Of a DNA stretch of 64,000 nucleotides, positions 51,805 to 60,939 are shown piece by piece; the stretch's first letter is position 1; every line of letters starts with the position of its first letter. Origin of the DNA: Micromonospora kangleipakensis (GTDB taxonomy: Bacteria > Actinomycetota > Actinomycetes > Mycobacteriales > Micromonosporaceae); the NCBI RefSeq assembly GCF_004217615.1, contig NZ_SHLD01000001.1:3968001-4032000 (forward strand), given 5' to 3'. The position numbers were made by a program, and so were the translations under genes. The notes under the pieces were generated by a model, which was given only the letters and a program-made list of their open reading frames with translations, was not told where the DNA came from and did not search any database.

Positions 51805-53841
51805 TCACCAGGGCGCGGGCGCCGGCGGCGGTACGACCGTCGGGCGGTCGTTGCAGGTGATGGTGTTCGGCAGCAGCCACGGCGCCAGCCAGCCATCGTC
51901 GTTGCCGCCGAGGTCGGTCAGGCTGAACTCGGAGCCGGCCGGGGTGAAGTGGAACGATCCGCAGTTGTTGACCCCGACCGCCCCGACGTTGCGGGCGTCG
52001 ACGTTGGCGAAGGAGGCGGAGCCGGCCGTGCGGGCGCTGACCACCGAGGTGCCGGTGCCGTCGACCCGGACGTCCCGGAAGTGGACGTTGGTGATCGCGA
52101 CCTGGTCCTTCACCGGCCAGTCGCTGACCAGCATGATCGCGTTGTAGGTGTTGTCCAGGAAGGCGTCCCCGACGACCTGGATGTCCGCGTCGATGCTGCG
52201 GTCCAGCGCGAAGAACCAGATCGCGCCGAGGCCGATGTTCCAGTTCAGCTCGTAGGTGCCGGCGCGCACGGTGGTGTTGTCGGTGATCCAGAGGTGCCCG
52301 GTGAACGGCTCGGCGCCGAACCGGGAGCCGACCTGGATGGCGCTGCCCTCGCGGACCGGATCGGCGATGAGGTTGTGCGACACAGTGTTGTCCGTGCCGC
52401 CGTAGAGGGCGATGCCGTTGGCCAGGACCGGGGACTGGACGGTGTTGTGGTCGAAGGTGTTGTGGGCGTTGCCGGTCCGCTCCGACCACATGGCCAGGCC
52501 GTCGTCGCCCGTGTTGCGGATGAAGCTGTTCGAGACCGACGAGTGGGTGACGCCGGTGTGGAAGTTGAGGCCGTCGGCGATCTGGTCGGCGATGACGGTG
52601 TCGGTGACCCGCAGGTCGGTCATCGGCCCGTCGAACCACATGCCCACTTTGGTGTGGTGCAGGTACAGGCCGTCGATGGTGGAGTGGTTGAGCGCCCCGC
52701 CGATCGCGTTGACCTGGTCGAGGTCGATCCGCTCCCGGACGTCGCCCTCGATGGCGAAGCGGGAGAGGTGGACGTTGCTGCTGCCGCCGACCGCCGCGTC
52801 CCGGCCGTAGAAGCCGACCCCGGTGTGCACCGAGCCGTCGGGGGCGGGGGTGTCCAGCATGACCTCCCGGCCCCGCACGACGGTGTACCAGCTGCCGGCG
52901 CCCTCGATCGTCACGTCGTCGACGATGATGTGCCGGTTGACCTGGTACGTGCCCGGCGGGAGGTAGACCGTCCGGTGGGTGCGGCGGGCCACCGAGATGG
53001 CCCGGTCCAGCGCGTCGGCCGAGTCGCGCCGGCCGGACGGGTCGGCGCCGAGGGCGACGGCGTTCACCGCGTGCGGCGCCACGTGCGGCGGTCCGACGAG
53101 CTCGGAGTCCAGCAGGTCGATGACCGTCCAGGCGGCGGCGCTGCCGGCCGGCGCGGTCAGCCGGACGATCTCGCCGGCGCGGTGGGTGCGGCCCAGCAGC
53201 AGGCGCTGCTCCTCGTAGAAGTGGTGCGGCCGGAAGGGCTTGCTGATTGTCGGCGCGGGCGTGGTGGCCGCCGGGACGCAGGCGCACTCGGTGATCCACC
53301 AGTCGGGGTGCAGCAGCCCGGCGTCGGGGTCGTTGCTGAACGGGTACTGGTTGTAGAGCCAGGCGTACTGCGAGGTCAGGGTCATCGTGCGGGGCCGACC
53401 GCCCACGGCGACGTCGAGGGGCGCGGTGATGCCGCCGCCGTCGGGCGAGTCCGGAATGCTGTACCGGATGGTGATCGCGTTTGCCGCCGCCGGCAGGGTG
53501 AACTCGACGTACTGCCCGGGGGTCAGCCGGACCGCCCGGCGGCCGGAGGCCTCGCTCGCCAGCGTGTACGCGGACCGGTCGGGACCGATCACCGTGCCGG
53601 TGGTCCGGGCGTGTTCGGCCTCCTGCTCGAGAAAGCCGACGGCGGCGCCGCGGCCGGCGACGAGCGACGGGTCGAGCGCGGCCCGGGTGACCGCGGGCGC
53701 CGGACCGGCGGGCCGGGGACCGGCCGCGGCGGCGCCCCCGGTTAGCACGCTCAGCGCCACCGCCGCGGTGACCGCGGCGGTCCGGGCGGCGCGGCGGCGC
53801 CGGCGTCCCGGCGCGGCGTCCTCGTCGAAGCTTCCGTACAT
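51805..53841 (-). CDS. secreted parallel beta-helix protein, GH87/mycodextranase-like
   Basis: The ATG at 53841 gives 678 residues; a GTG four codons upstream is an alternative. A basic N terminus and hydrophobic run (AVTAAVALSVLTGGAAAAG) form a signal peptide. Residues about 75-290 are a beta-sandwich carbohydrate-binding region (GQYVEFTLPAAANAITIRYS). From about 300 (GADPSGRRDSADALDRAISV, YLPPGTYQVNRHIIVDDVTI) to 630 the chain is a right-handed beta helix with many turns such as HNTFDHNTVQSPVLANGIAL. This arrangement is typical of alpha-1,3-glucanase/mycodextranase-like enzymes; the DDGLAMWSE and DGLNFHTG turns may carry the acidic catalytic residues. Substrate is inferred, not proven. Confidence 0.8.
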   Translation of the reverse strand: MYGSFDEDAAPGRRRRRAARTAAVTAAVALSVLTGGAAAAGPRPAGPAPAVTRAALDPSLVAGRGAAVGFLEQEAEHARTTGTVIGPDRSAYTLASEASGRRAVRLTPGQYVEFTLPAAANAITIRYSIPDSPDGGGITAPLDVAVGGRPRTMTLTSQYAWLYNQYPFSNDPDAGLLHPDWWITECACVPAATTPAPTISKPFRPHHFYEEQRLLLGRTHRAGEIVRLTAPAGSAAAWTVIDLLDSELVGPPHVAPHAVNAVALGADPSGRRDSADALDRAISVARRTHRTVYLPPGTYQVNRHIIVDDVTIEGAGSWYTVVRGREVMLDTPAPDGSVHTGVGFYGRDAAVGGSSNVHLSRFAIEGDVRERIDLDQVNAIGGALNHSTIDGLYLHHTKVGMWFDGPMTDLRVTDTVIADQIADGLNFHTGVTHSSVSNSFIRNTGDDGLAMWSERTGNAHNTFDHNTVQSPVLANGIALYGGTDNTVSHNLIADPVREGSAIQVGSRFGAEPFTGHLWITDNTTVRAGTYELNWNIGLGAIWFFALDRSIDADIQVVGDAFLDNTYNAIMLVSDWPVKDQVAITNVHFRDVRVDGTGTSVVSARTAGSASFANVDARNVGAVGVNNCGSFHFTPAGSEFSLTDLGGNDDGWLAPWLLPNTITCNDRPTVVPPPAPAPW

Positions 53842-53989
53842 CGGATGACCCACTCTCTCGGGTTGGTCTGACGGATGCCGCCGCCCCGACGTCCCGATGG
53901 CGTCGCTCGCGGGACGGCCTGCTGGGGCAGCCGTGGGCGTGACGCGCTCATGTTATTGCTGCAGGTTGTGGATATTCAAGCATCGCTTT

Positions 53990-54370
53990 GTTCATATCTT
54001 GCGATGAGGTGGTGGTCGAGCCGGAGCCGGCAGGGCGGCCGCCGGCTCCGACAGCGCCGAGGTCGATGACCGCGGCCAGCCGGCCGTCGCGCACCAGCAG
54101 GTTCCCGGCATCAGGTCGCCGTGCAGCCACACGTCGGGCCCGTCGTGGGGGGGGGCCGCGTCTCGGCACTTCGCCCAGGTCCGGGCCAGCCGCGCGGTGT
54201 CGGTCAGGTGAGTGCTCTCGCCCAGGTCCCACCGCACGTACGCGTCCCTGGTGTGCAGCGGACCGCCTCGGCCGCGTCCGTCCCAGGTACGCCCGCCGGT
54301 CTCCATGTCGTGCACGGCCGCGACGAACGCGGCCAGGTCGGCGGCGAACACCACTGAAATCACCGGGCAG
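53990..54370 (-). pseudogene. aminoglycoside-phosphotransferase-like fragment, frameshifted
   Basis: The - strand reads ADLAAFVAAVHDMETGGRTW, then DVWLHGDLMPG (Brenner motif) in one frame and NLLVRDGRLAAVIDLGAVGA in the next, with one base missing near 54108. Only about 115 codons of the middle of the kinase fold remain; both ends are cut off. It lies between the beta-helix gene and the LacI gene on the far side of the lacI operator. Confidence 0.75.
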
Positions 54371-54377
54371 CACATGG

Positions 54378-54407
54378 TTCATTTCTTGCAAGAATTCGAC
54401 GTAGGAT
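54378..54407 (+). promoter_or_regulatory. leaderless promoter of the LacI gene
   Basis: TTCATT, 18-base spacer, TAGGAT (54402-54407), then exactly seven bases to the GTG start codon at 54415. That spacing puts the transcript start on the start codon. The LacI operator fills the spacer. Confidence 0.6.
54383..54394. promoter_or_regulatory. LacI-family operator
   Basis: TTCTTGCAAGAA is a perfect 12-base palindrome with the central CpG-less TTGCAA core used by LacI/MalR-type repressors. It sits between the -35 and -10 boxes of the lacI-type gene, indicating autorepression. Confidence 0.75.
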
Positions 54408-54414
54408 TGCGGCC

Positions 54415-55422
54415 GTGACGAAACGGTTGACTGAGGTGGCCCGCAAGGCGGGCGTCAGCGAGGCCACCGTGAGCCGGGTGCTCAACGGCCGCGGCGGCGT
54501 CTCCGAGGCCACCAGGACCGCGGTGCTGACCGCCCTCGACGTGCTCGGTTACGAGCGGCCGACCAAGCTGCGCGGCGAGCGCGCCCGGCTGGTCGGGCTG
54601 GTCCTGCCCGAGCTGCAGAACCCGATCTTCCCGGCGCTGGCCGAGGTGGTGACCGGCTCCCTCGCCCAACGGGGTTTCACGCCCGCGCTCTGCGCCCGCA
54701 CCATCGGTGGGGTGTCCGAGGCGGACTACGTGGAGATGCTGCTGGACCACCAGGTCTCCGGCGTCATCTTCGCCGGTGGCTCGTACGCCCTCGCCGACGC
54801 CACCCACGAGCACTACCGGCGGCTGATCGACCGGGGGCTGCCGGTGGTGCTGGTCAACGCGGGCGTGGACGAGCTGGGGTTCCCCCGGGTCTCGACCGAC
54901 GACGCGGTGGCCGTGGAGCAGGCGTACGGGCACCTGCGTTCGCTCGGGCACGAGCGGATCGGCATGGTGCTCGGCCCCGAGGACCACGTCCCGTCGCGGC
55001 GCAAGCTCGCGGCGATGCACCGGATCGCCGGCTGGACCGACCCGGGGGAGTGCGTGGAGCGGTCGAGCTTCTCCATGGAGGGTGCCCGGGTGGCCGCCAC
55101 CAAGCTGGTGAACCGGGGGATCACCGGCATCGTCTGCGCGAGCGACGTGCTGGCGCTGGGCGCGATCCGCGCGGTCCGCCGGCTGGGCCGCGCGGTGCCG
55201 GAGGACGTCTCGGTGGTCGGGTTCGACGACTCGGCGTTCATGACCTGCACCGATCCGCCGCTGACCACCGTGCGACAGCCGATCGAGACGATGGGTCAGG
55301 CGGCCGTCGACCTGCTGGTGACCCAGATCGAGGGCGCCGGCGTGCTCGGCGACGAGCTGCTCTTCGAACCGGAGCTGGTGGTGCGCGGTTCGACCGGGCC
55401 GGCGCGGGCCGCGACCGGGTAG
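54415..55422 (+). CDS. LacI-family transcriptional regulator of the alpha-glucoside operon
   Basis: The 335-residue protein starts with the LacI HTH (TKRLTEVARKAGVSEATVSR, VLNGRGGVSEATR) and hinge. The periplasmic-binding-like core follows (RLVGLVLPELQNPIFPALAE; IVCASDVLALGAIRAVRRLG; VPEDVSVVGFDDSAFMTCTD; PPLTTVRQPIETMGQAAVDL). It lies directly before, and is transcribed with the same polarity as, a sugar-binding protein, two permeases and an alpha-glucosidase. It should repress these in the absence of the sugar. A terminator separates it from the operon. Confidence 0.93.
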   Translation: MTKRLTEVARKAGVSEATVSRVLNGRGGVSEATRTAVLTALDVLGYERPTKLRGERARLVGLVLPELQNPIFPALAEVVTGSLAQRGFTPALCARTIGGVSEADYVEMLLDHQVSGVIFAGGSYALADATHEHYRRLIDRGLPVVLVNAGVDELGFPRVSTDDAVAVEQAYGHLRSLGHERIGMVLGPEDHVPSRRKLAAMHRIAGWTDPGECVERSSFSMEGARVAATKLVNRGITGIVCASDVLALGAIRAVRRLGRAVPEDVSVVGFDDSAFMTCTDPPLTTVRQPIETMGQAAVDLLVTQIEGAGVLGDELLFEPELVVRGSTGPARAATG

Positions 55423-55437
55423 CGCGGGACGGAGCAC

Positions 55438-55472
55438 AAAAAGGACGGACCCTACTAGGTCCGTCCTTTTTT
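55438..55472. terminator. intrinsic terminator after the LacI gene
   Basis: Stem GGACGGACC/GGTCCGTCC with a six-base loop, flanked by A5 and T6 runs that extend the pairing. This is a textbook bidirectional rho-independent terminator, rare in so GC-rich a genome. Confidence 0.92.
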
Positions 55473-55517
55473 GCGTTCGGAACGGTGTCAGTCCTTGTCT
55501 TTCATATTTCGGTTCAG

Positions 55518-55549
55518 TTCTTGCGCGGCATGGTCCGGCTTTGTATCGT
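55518..55549 (+). promoter_or_regulatory. promoter of the sugar ABC operon with an operator half-site
   Basis: TTGCGC (55521-55526), 17-base spacer, TATCGT (55544-55549). The -35 box overlaps TTCTTGC, the same half-site as in the LacI operator at 54383. The transcript would have a leader of about 170 bases before the binding-protein gene. Confidence 0.5.
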
Positions 55550-55727
55550 CATCGCCACGAAACATTCCGTGCAACAGAGCTGGATCACCATCCCGCGCTG
55601 GCCCGGCGCAGATTCAGGCGGCAGGTCACATGGCGGAGACAGATCAGTAGCAGGGGTTTGGCCGCGGTGACGATCACCGCAGATCAGCGAAGGTCATAGC
55701 GACTCCCGTTCCCGAAGGGATGGACAG

Positions 55728-57107
55728 ATGTCCGTACCGAAGTACCGGAAGGCTGCGGCGTCAGCGCTCGTGGCCGGCCTGGGGCTCAGCCTGGTGGCTT
55801 GCTCCACGAAGAGTGACGACGCAGCGACCAAGGCGAGCGGCAAGGTCACCATCACCGTCGACTGCCAGCCGGTCGGCGCCCAGAAAGAGCTGCTGAAGAA
55901 CTGGAACGACGACGTCGTCGAGTTCCAGCGGCAGAACCCCAACATCGTCGTCAAGAGCGTCAGCGTCGGCGAGCAGTGCAACAACCCGCCGGACTTCACG
56001 GCTCGCCTCGCCGGCGGCACCGTCACCGACCTGTTCTACGGGTACATGACCGATCTCCAGCAGGTGCTCGACTCCGGTCAGGCGATGGACATCACCGAGT
56101 TCGCCAACAAGGACACGGTCCCGACCTGGGACAGCGTCGACCCGGCGCTCAAGGAGGTCTTCACCGACGGCGGCAAGCTCTATGCCGTCCCGGTGAAGAA
56201 CTACTCGATGGGCCTGGTCTACAACAAGGTCCTGTTCCAGCGGGCGGGGCTCGACGTGAACAACCCGCCCAAGACGTGGGGCGAGGTCCGGGCCGCCGCC
56301 GAGAAGATCTCCGCGCTCGGCAACGGCATCGCCGGATACTCGGAGTACAGCGCCGGCAACACCGGAGGTTGGCACTTCACCTCCTTGCTCTACTCCCAGG
56401 GCGGCCAGGTGCTGACCGCCGACGGCAAGAAGGCCGACTTCAACAACGCGATGGGCAAGCAGGTCCTGCAGAACCTCAAGGACATGCGGTACGGCGACAA
56501 CAGCATGGGCGACCGCCAACTGCTGCAGTGGGCTGACCTGCTGACCAACGCCGGCGCGGGCAAGGTCGGCATGTTCGTCGGCGCGCCGGACGCCACCCAG
56601 GCGATCGTCAGCCAGTTCCAGGGCAAGTTCCAGGACTGGGCGATGGCCCCGCTGCCCGGCCAGGACGGCGCGGCGAAGGGGACGCTCGGTGGTGGCGAGG
56701 GTTACTTCTTCAAGAAGGGCCTCACCCCCGAGCAGGTCAAGGCCGGTCTGAAGTGGATCGCGTACCAGAAGCTGACGCCGGGCAAGGGCCAGTTCGACTA
56801 CGTCCGGGCCAAGCCGCAGAACTACCCGGTGGGCCTGCCCCAGCCGCTGCTCTTCGCCACAGGCAGCGACGCGCAGAAGCAGGAACTCGAGCTGCGCAAG
56901 GCGAACGCGAACGTCGACACCGCGAACTTCGCGATCTTCGAGGCGAACCCGGTCCCGATCAATGGTGAGCCACGCAACGCGCAGGCGATCTACGCGGTGC
57001 TCGACGCCGCGATGTCCGGTGTGCTGACGAACCCGAACGCGAACATCGACGCGCTGCTCAAGACGGCCGAAGACAAGGTCAACCAGCTCCTGGCCGCCGA
57101 AAAATGA
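55728..57107 (+). CDS. sugar ABC transporter substrate-binding lipoprotein
   Basis: The 459-residue protein has a lipoprotein signal ending LSLVAC near residue 25. A family 1 solute-binding fold follows: TDLFYGYMTDLQQVLDSGQA, GGKLYAVPVKNYSMGLVYNK, PPKTWGEVRAAAEKISALGN, GYFFKKGLTPEQVKAGLKWI. This pattern belongs to carbohydrate (CUT1) importers. With two permeases and an alpha-glucosidase downstream, the ligand is probably maltose, isomaltose, trehalose or a related alpha-glucoside. No dedicated ATPase is present, so a shared MsiK-type ATPase elsewhere is expected. Confidence 0.92.
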   Translation: MSVPKYRKAAASALVAGLGLSLVACSTKSDDAATKASGKVTITVDCQPVGAQKELLKNWNDDVVEFQRQNPNIVVKSVSVGEQCNNPPDFTARLAGGTVTDLFYGYMTDLQQVLDSGQAMDITEFANKDTVPTWDSVDPALKEVFTDGGKLYAVPVKNYSMGLVYNKVLFQRAGLDVNNPPKTWGEVRAAAEKISALGNGIAGYSEYSAGNTGGWHFTSLLYSQGGQVLTADGKKADFNNAMGKQVLQNLKDMRYGDNSMGDRQLLQWADLLTNAGAGKVGMFVGAPDATQAIVSQFQGKFQDWAMAPLPGQDGAAKGTLGGGEGYFFKKGLTPEQVKAGLKWIAYQKLTPGKGQFDYVRAKPQNYPVGLPQPLLFATGSDAQKQELELRKANANVDTANFAIFEANPVPINGEPRNAQAIYAVLDAAMSGVLTNPNANIDALLKTAEDKVNQLLAAEK

Positions 57108-57193
57108 TCCGAAGGTGTGGGGGCTGGCCGGCCGCCGGCCCTCACACCGTCCGCGCGGCACCGTCGACGTCACTGACTCACACAGGAGTTGCC

Positions 57194-58150
57194 TTGGCGA
57201 TCACCACCGTCCCGGGGACCAAGAGAGAACCGGGTCGACCCGCGTCGCCGTACCCGCCAGGGCCGCAGCGTACGAGCCTCGGCCGCAAGGTACGCGACAA
57301 TCTCACCGGGCACGCGTTCCTGATCGGCGCGGTGATCTGCTTCGCGTTCTTCTCCTGGTATCCGATGATCCGCGGCGTCGTCATGAGCTTCCAGCGCACC
57401 CGGCGCGGCGTCACGACCTGGGTCGGCTGGGACAACTACGACCGCATCATCGCCGATCCCAGCTTCTGGACGGCCTGGAAGAACACGTTCTACTTCACGA
57501 TTCTCGCGCTGGTACTCGGGTACGCGGTGCCGTTCTTCGTGGCGATCCTGCTCAACGAGTTTCGCCACGCGAAGGGGTACCTGCGGATCCTGGTCTACCT
57601 GCCGGTGATGCTGCCGCCGGCCTCGGCGCTCTTTCTCTTCAAGTTCTACGCGTACGACCCCGGCGACGCGGGACTCTTCAACTCGATCCTCAAGGCGCTG
57701 CACCTGCCGACATCGCAGTGGATGCAGTCCCCCGAGATGACGATGCCGGCGATGGTGATCGCGTCGACCTGGATGAACATGGGCGGCGCGGTACTGATCT
57801 ACCTGGCGGCACTGCAGAACATCCCCGGCGAACTCTACGAAGCGGCCGAGCTCGACGGCGCCGGGATCTGGCGGCGGATCCGCCACGTCACAATCCCGCA
57901 GACCCGGCTGATCCTCGCGCTCCTGGCGATGCTGCAGATCGTCGCCACGATGCAGTTCTTCATCGAACCGCTGATCCTCGCGAACGGTACGGGCGCGGAG
58001 GACTCCGCGACCTCGGTGGCGTACCTCATCTACCAGCACGGGTTCTTCCAGAACGACCTCAACGGCGCCGCGGCGCTCGGCGTGATCATGCTCGTGGTGC
58101 TGGCCGGCTTCTCCGCCGTCTACGTGCGGCTCAGCTCGAAACAGGACTAG
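57194..58150 (+). CDS. sugar ABC transporter permease (MalF-like)
   Basis: The 318-residue protein starts at a TTG with AGGAG six to seven bases upstream; other starts upstream lack a ribosome site. Six membrane helices, first near residue 35 (FLIGAVICFAFFSWYPMIRG), and the EAA loop EAAELDGAGIWRRIRHVTIP near 215 that docks to the ATPase. It pairs with the next gene as a CUT1 heterodimer. Confidence 0.9.
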   Translation: MAITTVPGTKREPGRPASPYPPGPQRTSLGRKVRDNLTGHAFLIGAVICFAFFSWYPMIRGVVMSFQRTRRGVTTWVGWDNYDRIIADPSFWTAWKNTFYFTILALVLGYAVPFFVAILLNEFRHAKGYLRILVYLPVMLPPASALFLFKFYAYDPGDAGLFNSILKALHLPTSQWMQSPEMTMPAMVIASTWMNMGGAVLIYLAALQNIPGELYEAAELDGAGIWRRIRHVTIPQTRLILALLAMLQIVATMQFFIEPLILANGTGAEDSATSVAYLIYQHGFFQNDLNGAAALGVIMLVVLAGFSAVYVRLSSKQD

Positions 58151-58163
58151 GACGGGACGACCC

Positions 58164-59051
58164 ATGGCACCGGACTCCGGGACCCGGACCCTCATCTCCC
58201 ACGCTCAGCTTCGGCGGGGGCGCGGCAAGGTCATCTACTGGACGCTGCTCGCCGTCGTCGTCGTGGGCTTCACGCTCGTCTTCCTCGGGCCGCTCTACTG
58301 GATGGTCACCGGCGCGCTCAAGTCCGGCCAGGAGATCGCGCAGACCCCGCCATCGCTGTTCCCGAAGGATCCCCAGTCGCAGAACTACGCTGATGCGTGG
58401 AACAACCTGAACCTCGCCAAGCTGCTGTTCAACACGTTCTACTACGCGGCTGGCGCGCTGGTGTTCCAGCTCGTCCTCGACACCGCCGCGGCGTACGCCT
58501 TGTCGAAGCTTCGACCGGTGTTCGGCAACGTGATCCTCGGCCTGATGCTGGCAACGCTGATGATCCCGGCGATGGTCCTCATCGTTCCGCAGTACGTGAC
58601 CGTGATCGACCTGCCGATCCTGCACCTCAACCTGCTCGACTCGCCGTTTGCGATCTGGCTGCCCGCGGTCGCGAACGCGTTCAACATCTTTCTGCTGAAA
58701 CGGTTCTTCGACTCGATCCCGGAGGAGTTGATGGCGGCGGCCCTCATGGACGGGGCGACGCCGCTACGCACGCTGTGGTCGATCATCCTGCCGATGTCGC
58801 GCCCCATCCTCGGCGTCGTCTCGATCTTCGCCGTGACGGCGGTCTGGAAGGACTTTCTCTGGCCGAAGCTGGTCATGCCGTCGCCCGAGACCCGGACGGT
58901 CAGCGTCGGCATCTACGCCTTCTCGGGTGGTACGCCCATGAACGTGGTGATCGCCGCGTCGGTCATCGCCGCGATCCCGACCGTCATCGTCTTTCTGATC
59001 TTCCAGCGGAACATCATGTCCGGTCTGACCACAGGCAGCCTCAAAGGATAG
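58164..59051 (+). CDS. sugar ABC transporter permease (MalG-like)
   Basis: The 295-residue protein has six helices and the EAA loop AALMDGATPLRTLWSIILPM near residue 195, with the MalG-type N terminus (GPLYWMVTGALKSGQEIAQ). It begins 13 bases after the first permease gene. CUT1 family; takes up the sugar delivered by the 55728 binding protein. Confidence 0.92.
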   Translation: MAPDSGTRTLISHAQLRRGRGKVIYWTLLAVVVVGFTLVFLGPLYWMVTGALKSGQEIAQTPPSLFPKDPQSQNYADAWNNLNLAKLLFNTFYYAAGALVFQLVLDTAAAYALSKLRPVFGNVILGLMLATLMIPAMVLIVPQYVTVIDLPILHLNLLDSPFAIWLPAVANAFNIFLLKRFFDSIPEELMAAALMDGATPLRTLWSIILPMSRPILGVVSIFAVTAVWKDFLWPKLVMPSPETRTVSVGIYAFSGGTPMNVVIAASVIAAIPTVIVFLIFQRNIMSGLTTGSLKG

Positions 59052-59144
59052 CCCCGAAGATGCGCGGCGAACAACGACCGTTCGCCTGATCCACATTCAG
59101 GTCCGGCGAACCCGCCGACGTACTGACGCAGAAGGCAGGTGCTC

Positions 59145-60797
59145 GTGTCCACACCAGGCAATAGTCCGTGGTGGCGTGGAGCGGTGATCTACCAGGTGTA
59201 CCCACGTAGCTTCGCCGACGGCAATGGCGACGGCATCGGCGACATCGCCGGCATCCGGTCCCGGCTGAATCACCTGTCCGCGCTTGGCGTCGACGCGATC
59301 TGGTACAGCCCCTGGTACCCCTCCCCGATGGCCGACGCCGGCTACGACGTGGCCGACTACCGCGACATCGACCCGGTTTTCGGCACCCTGGCCGAGGCGG
59401 AGGCGCTGATCGCGGAGGCACACGCGCTCGGCATCCGGACCATCGTCGACGTGGTGCCGAACCACTGCTCCGACGTGCATCCCTGGTTCCAGGCGGCACT
59501 CGCCGGCGGCCCCGAGGCGCCCGAGCGCGAGCTGTTCTGGTTCCGCCCGGGTCGCGGCCCGGACGGCTCGCAGAAGCCCACCGACTGGGTCTCGCCGTTC
59601 GCCGGCGACACCTGGACCAGGACCACCAACCCGGACGGCACGCCGGGCGACTGGTACCTGCACCTCTTCGCCCCGCAGCAGCCCGACTTGAACTGGGACC
59701 ACCCCCGGGTGCGCGCCGAGTTCGAGGACATCCTGCGGTTCTGGCTCGACCGGGGCGTGGACGGCATCCGGATCGACTCGGCGGCGATGCTGGCCAAGGA
59801 CCCGACGCTGCCCGAAGCCACCCCGGACGGCCCGAACCCGTTCATCGACGTGGACGCGGTGCACGAGATCTACCGCAGCTGGCGGCGGATCGCCGACAGC
59901 TACCCCGGCGAGCGGGCGCTGATCGGCGAGGTGTGGCTGCCCGACCATGAGCGGTTCGCCAACTACCTCCGCCCCGACGAGCTGCACGCGGCCTTCAACT
60001 TCGACTTCCTCGGCTGTGCCTGGGAGCCTGCCGCGCTGCGGGCCTGCATCGACGCGACCCTGGCCGCGCACGCCCCGGTCGGCGCCCCGGCCACCTGGGT
60101 GCTGTCCAACCACGACGTCACCCGGCACGTCACCCGGTACGGCCGGGCGGACACCACCTTCAGCTTCGCGGCCAAGCGCGAGGGGGTCCCCACCGACCTG
60201 GAGCTGGGCACCCGGCGGGCCCGGGCCGCCGCGCTGCTCTCCCTCTCGTTGCCCGGCGCGGCCTACGTCTACCAGGGCGAGGAGCTGGGCCTCTGGGAGG
60301 TCGAGGACATCCCGTACGAGCTGCGCCAGGACCCGATGTTCCAGCGGTCCGGCCGGGTCGACCCCGGTCGGGACGGCTGCCGGGTGCCGCTGCCCTGGAC
60401 CGGCGACACGCCGCCGTTCGGCTTCAGCCCGGACGGCTCGGCGGCGCCCTGGCTGCCGCAACCGACCGACTGGAAGGACCGCACGGTCCGCGCGCAGACC
60501 GGCGACCCGCACTCCATGCTCGAGCTGTACCGGGCCGCCATCGCCCTCCGCCGGGCCGACCCGGCGCTGGGCGACGGCGAGCTGACCTGGCTGCCGTCCC
60601 CCGACGGGGTGCTGGCGTTCAGCCGGAGCGGCGGATTCCGCTGCCTGGTCAACCTCGCCGACGCGGCGGTGCCGCTGCCGCCGCACGAGCGGCTGCTGCT
60701 GGCCAGCGGGCCGCTCGACGACGACCTGCTGCCGCCGGACACCGCCGTCTGGCTGCGGACCACCGGGGAGCCCGCCGCGCCGGCCGTCCCGGCCTGA
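59145..60797 (+). CDS. GH13 alpha-glucosidase (oligo-1,6-glucosidase/maltase type)
   Basis: The GTG at 59145 lies nine bases after AAGG (an in-frame GTG at 59139 is too close), giving 550 residues. Cytosolic, no signal peptide. GH13 regions: DVVPNHCS (region I), VDGIRIDSAAML with the nucleophile Asp (II), ALIGEVWLPD with the acid Glu (III), VLSNHDVTRH with the transition-state Asp (IV). N-terminal WWRGAVIYQVYPRSFADGNG is typical of intracellular alpha-glucosidases. It would split the imported oligosaccharide into glucose. Confidence 0.93.
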   Translation: MSTPGNSPWWRGAVIYQVYPRSFADGNGDGIGDIAGIRSRLNHLSALGVDAIWYSPWYPSPMADAGYDVADYRDIDPVFGTLAEAEALIAEAHALGIRTIVDVVPNHCSDVHPWFQAALAGGPEAPERELFWFRPGRGPDGSQKPTDWVSPFAGDTWTRTTNPDGTPGDWYLHLFAPQQPDLNWDHPRVRAEFEDILRFWLDRGVDGIRIDSAAMLAKDPTLPEATPDGPNPFIDVDAVHEIYRSWRRIADSYPGERALIGEVWLPDHERFANYLRPDELHAAFNFDFLGCAWEPAALRACIDATLAAHAPVGAPATWVLSNHDVTRHVTRYGRADTTFSFAAKREGVPTDLELGTRRARAAALLSLSLPGAAYVYQGEELGLWEVEDIPYELRQDPMFQRSGRVDPGRDGCRVPLPWTGDTPPFGFSPDGSAAPWLPQPTDWKDRTVRAQTGDPHSMLELYRAAIALRRADPALGDGELTWLPSPDGVLAFSRSGGFRCLVNLADAAVPLPPHERLLLASGPLDDDLLPPDTAVWLRTTGEPAAPAVPA

Positions 60798-60939
60798 CCC
60801 GGGCGCCGCGGCGCCGGCGGTCCGTCCCCCGACCCGGCCACCAGGGTGTGGGTCGCCAGAGGGAACGGCGGCGGTCGCTGGAACGGTGCAGCGAGAGGTC
60901 CGGCGCCGGTGCCGTCGCGGAGGATCCACGTGCGCAGCA

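Noticed and set aside
51674..53299. 541-codon - strand frame overlapping the beta-helix gene in another phase
   Set aside because: Composition is Arg/Pro/His repeats; the frame at 51805-53841 contains the signal peptide and beta-helix repeats.
60805..60825. GC palindrome (GGCGCCGCGGCGCC) between the glucosidase and the membrane-protein gene as a terminator
   Set aside because: Short palindromes made only of G and C are frequent by chance at this base composition and it has no further stem extension.
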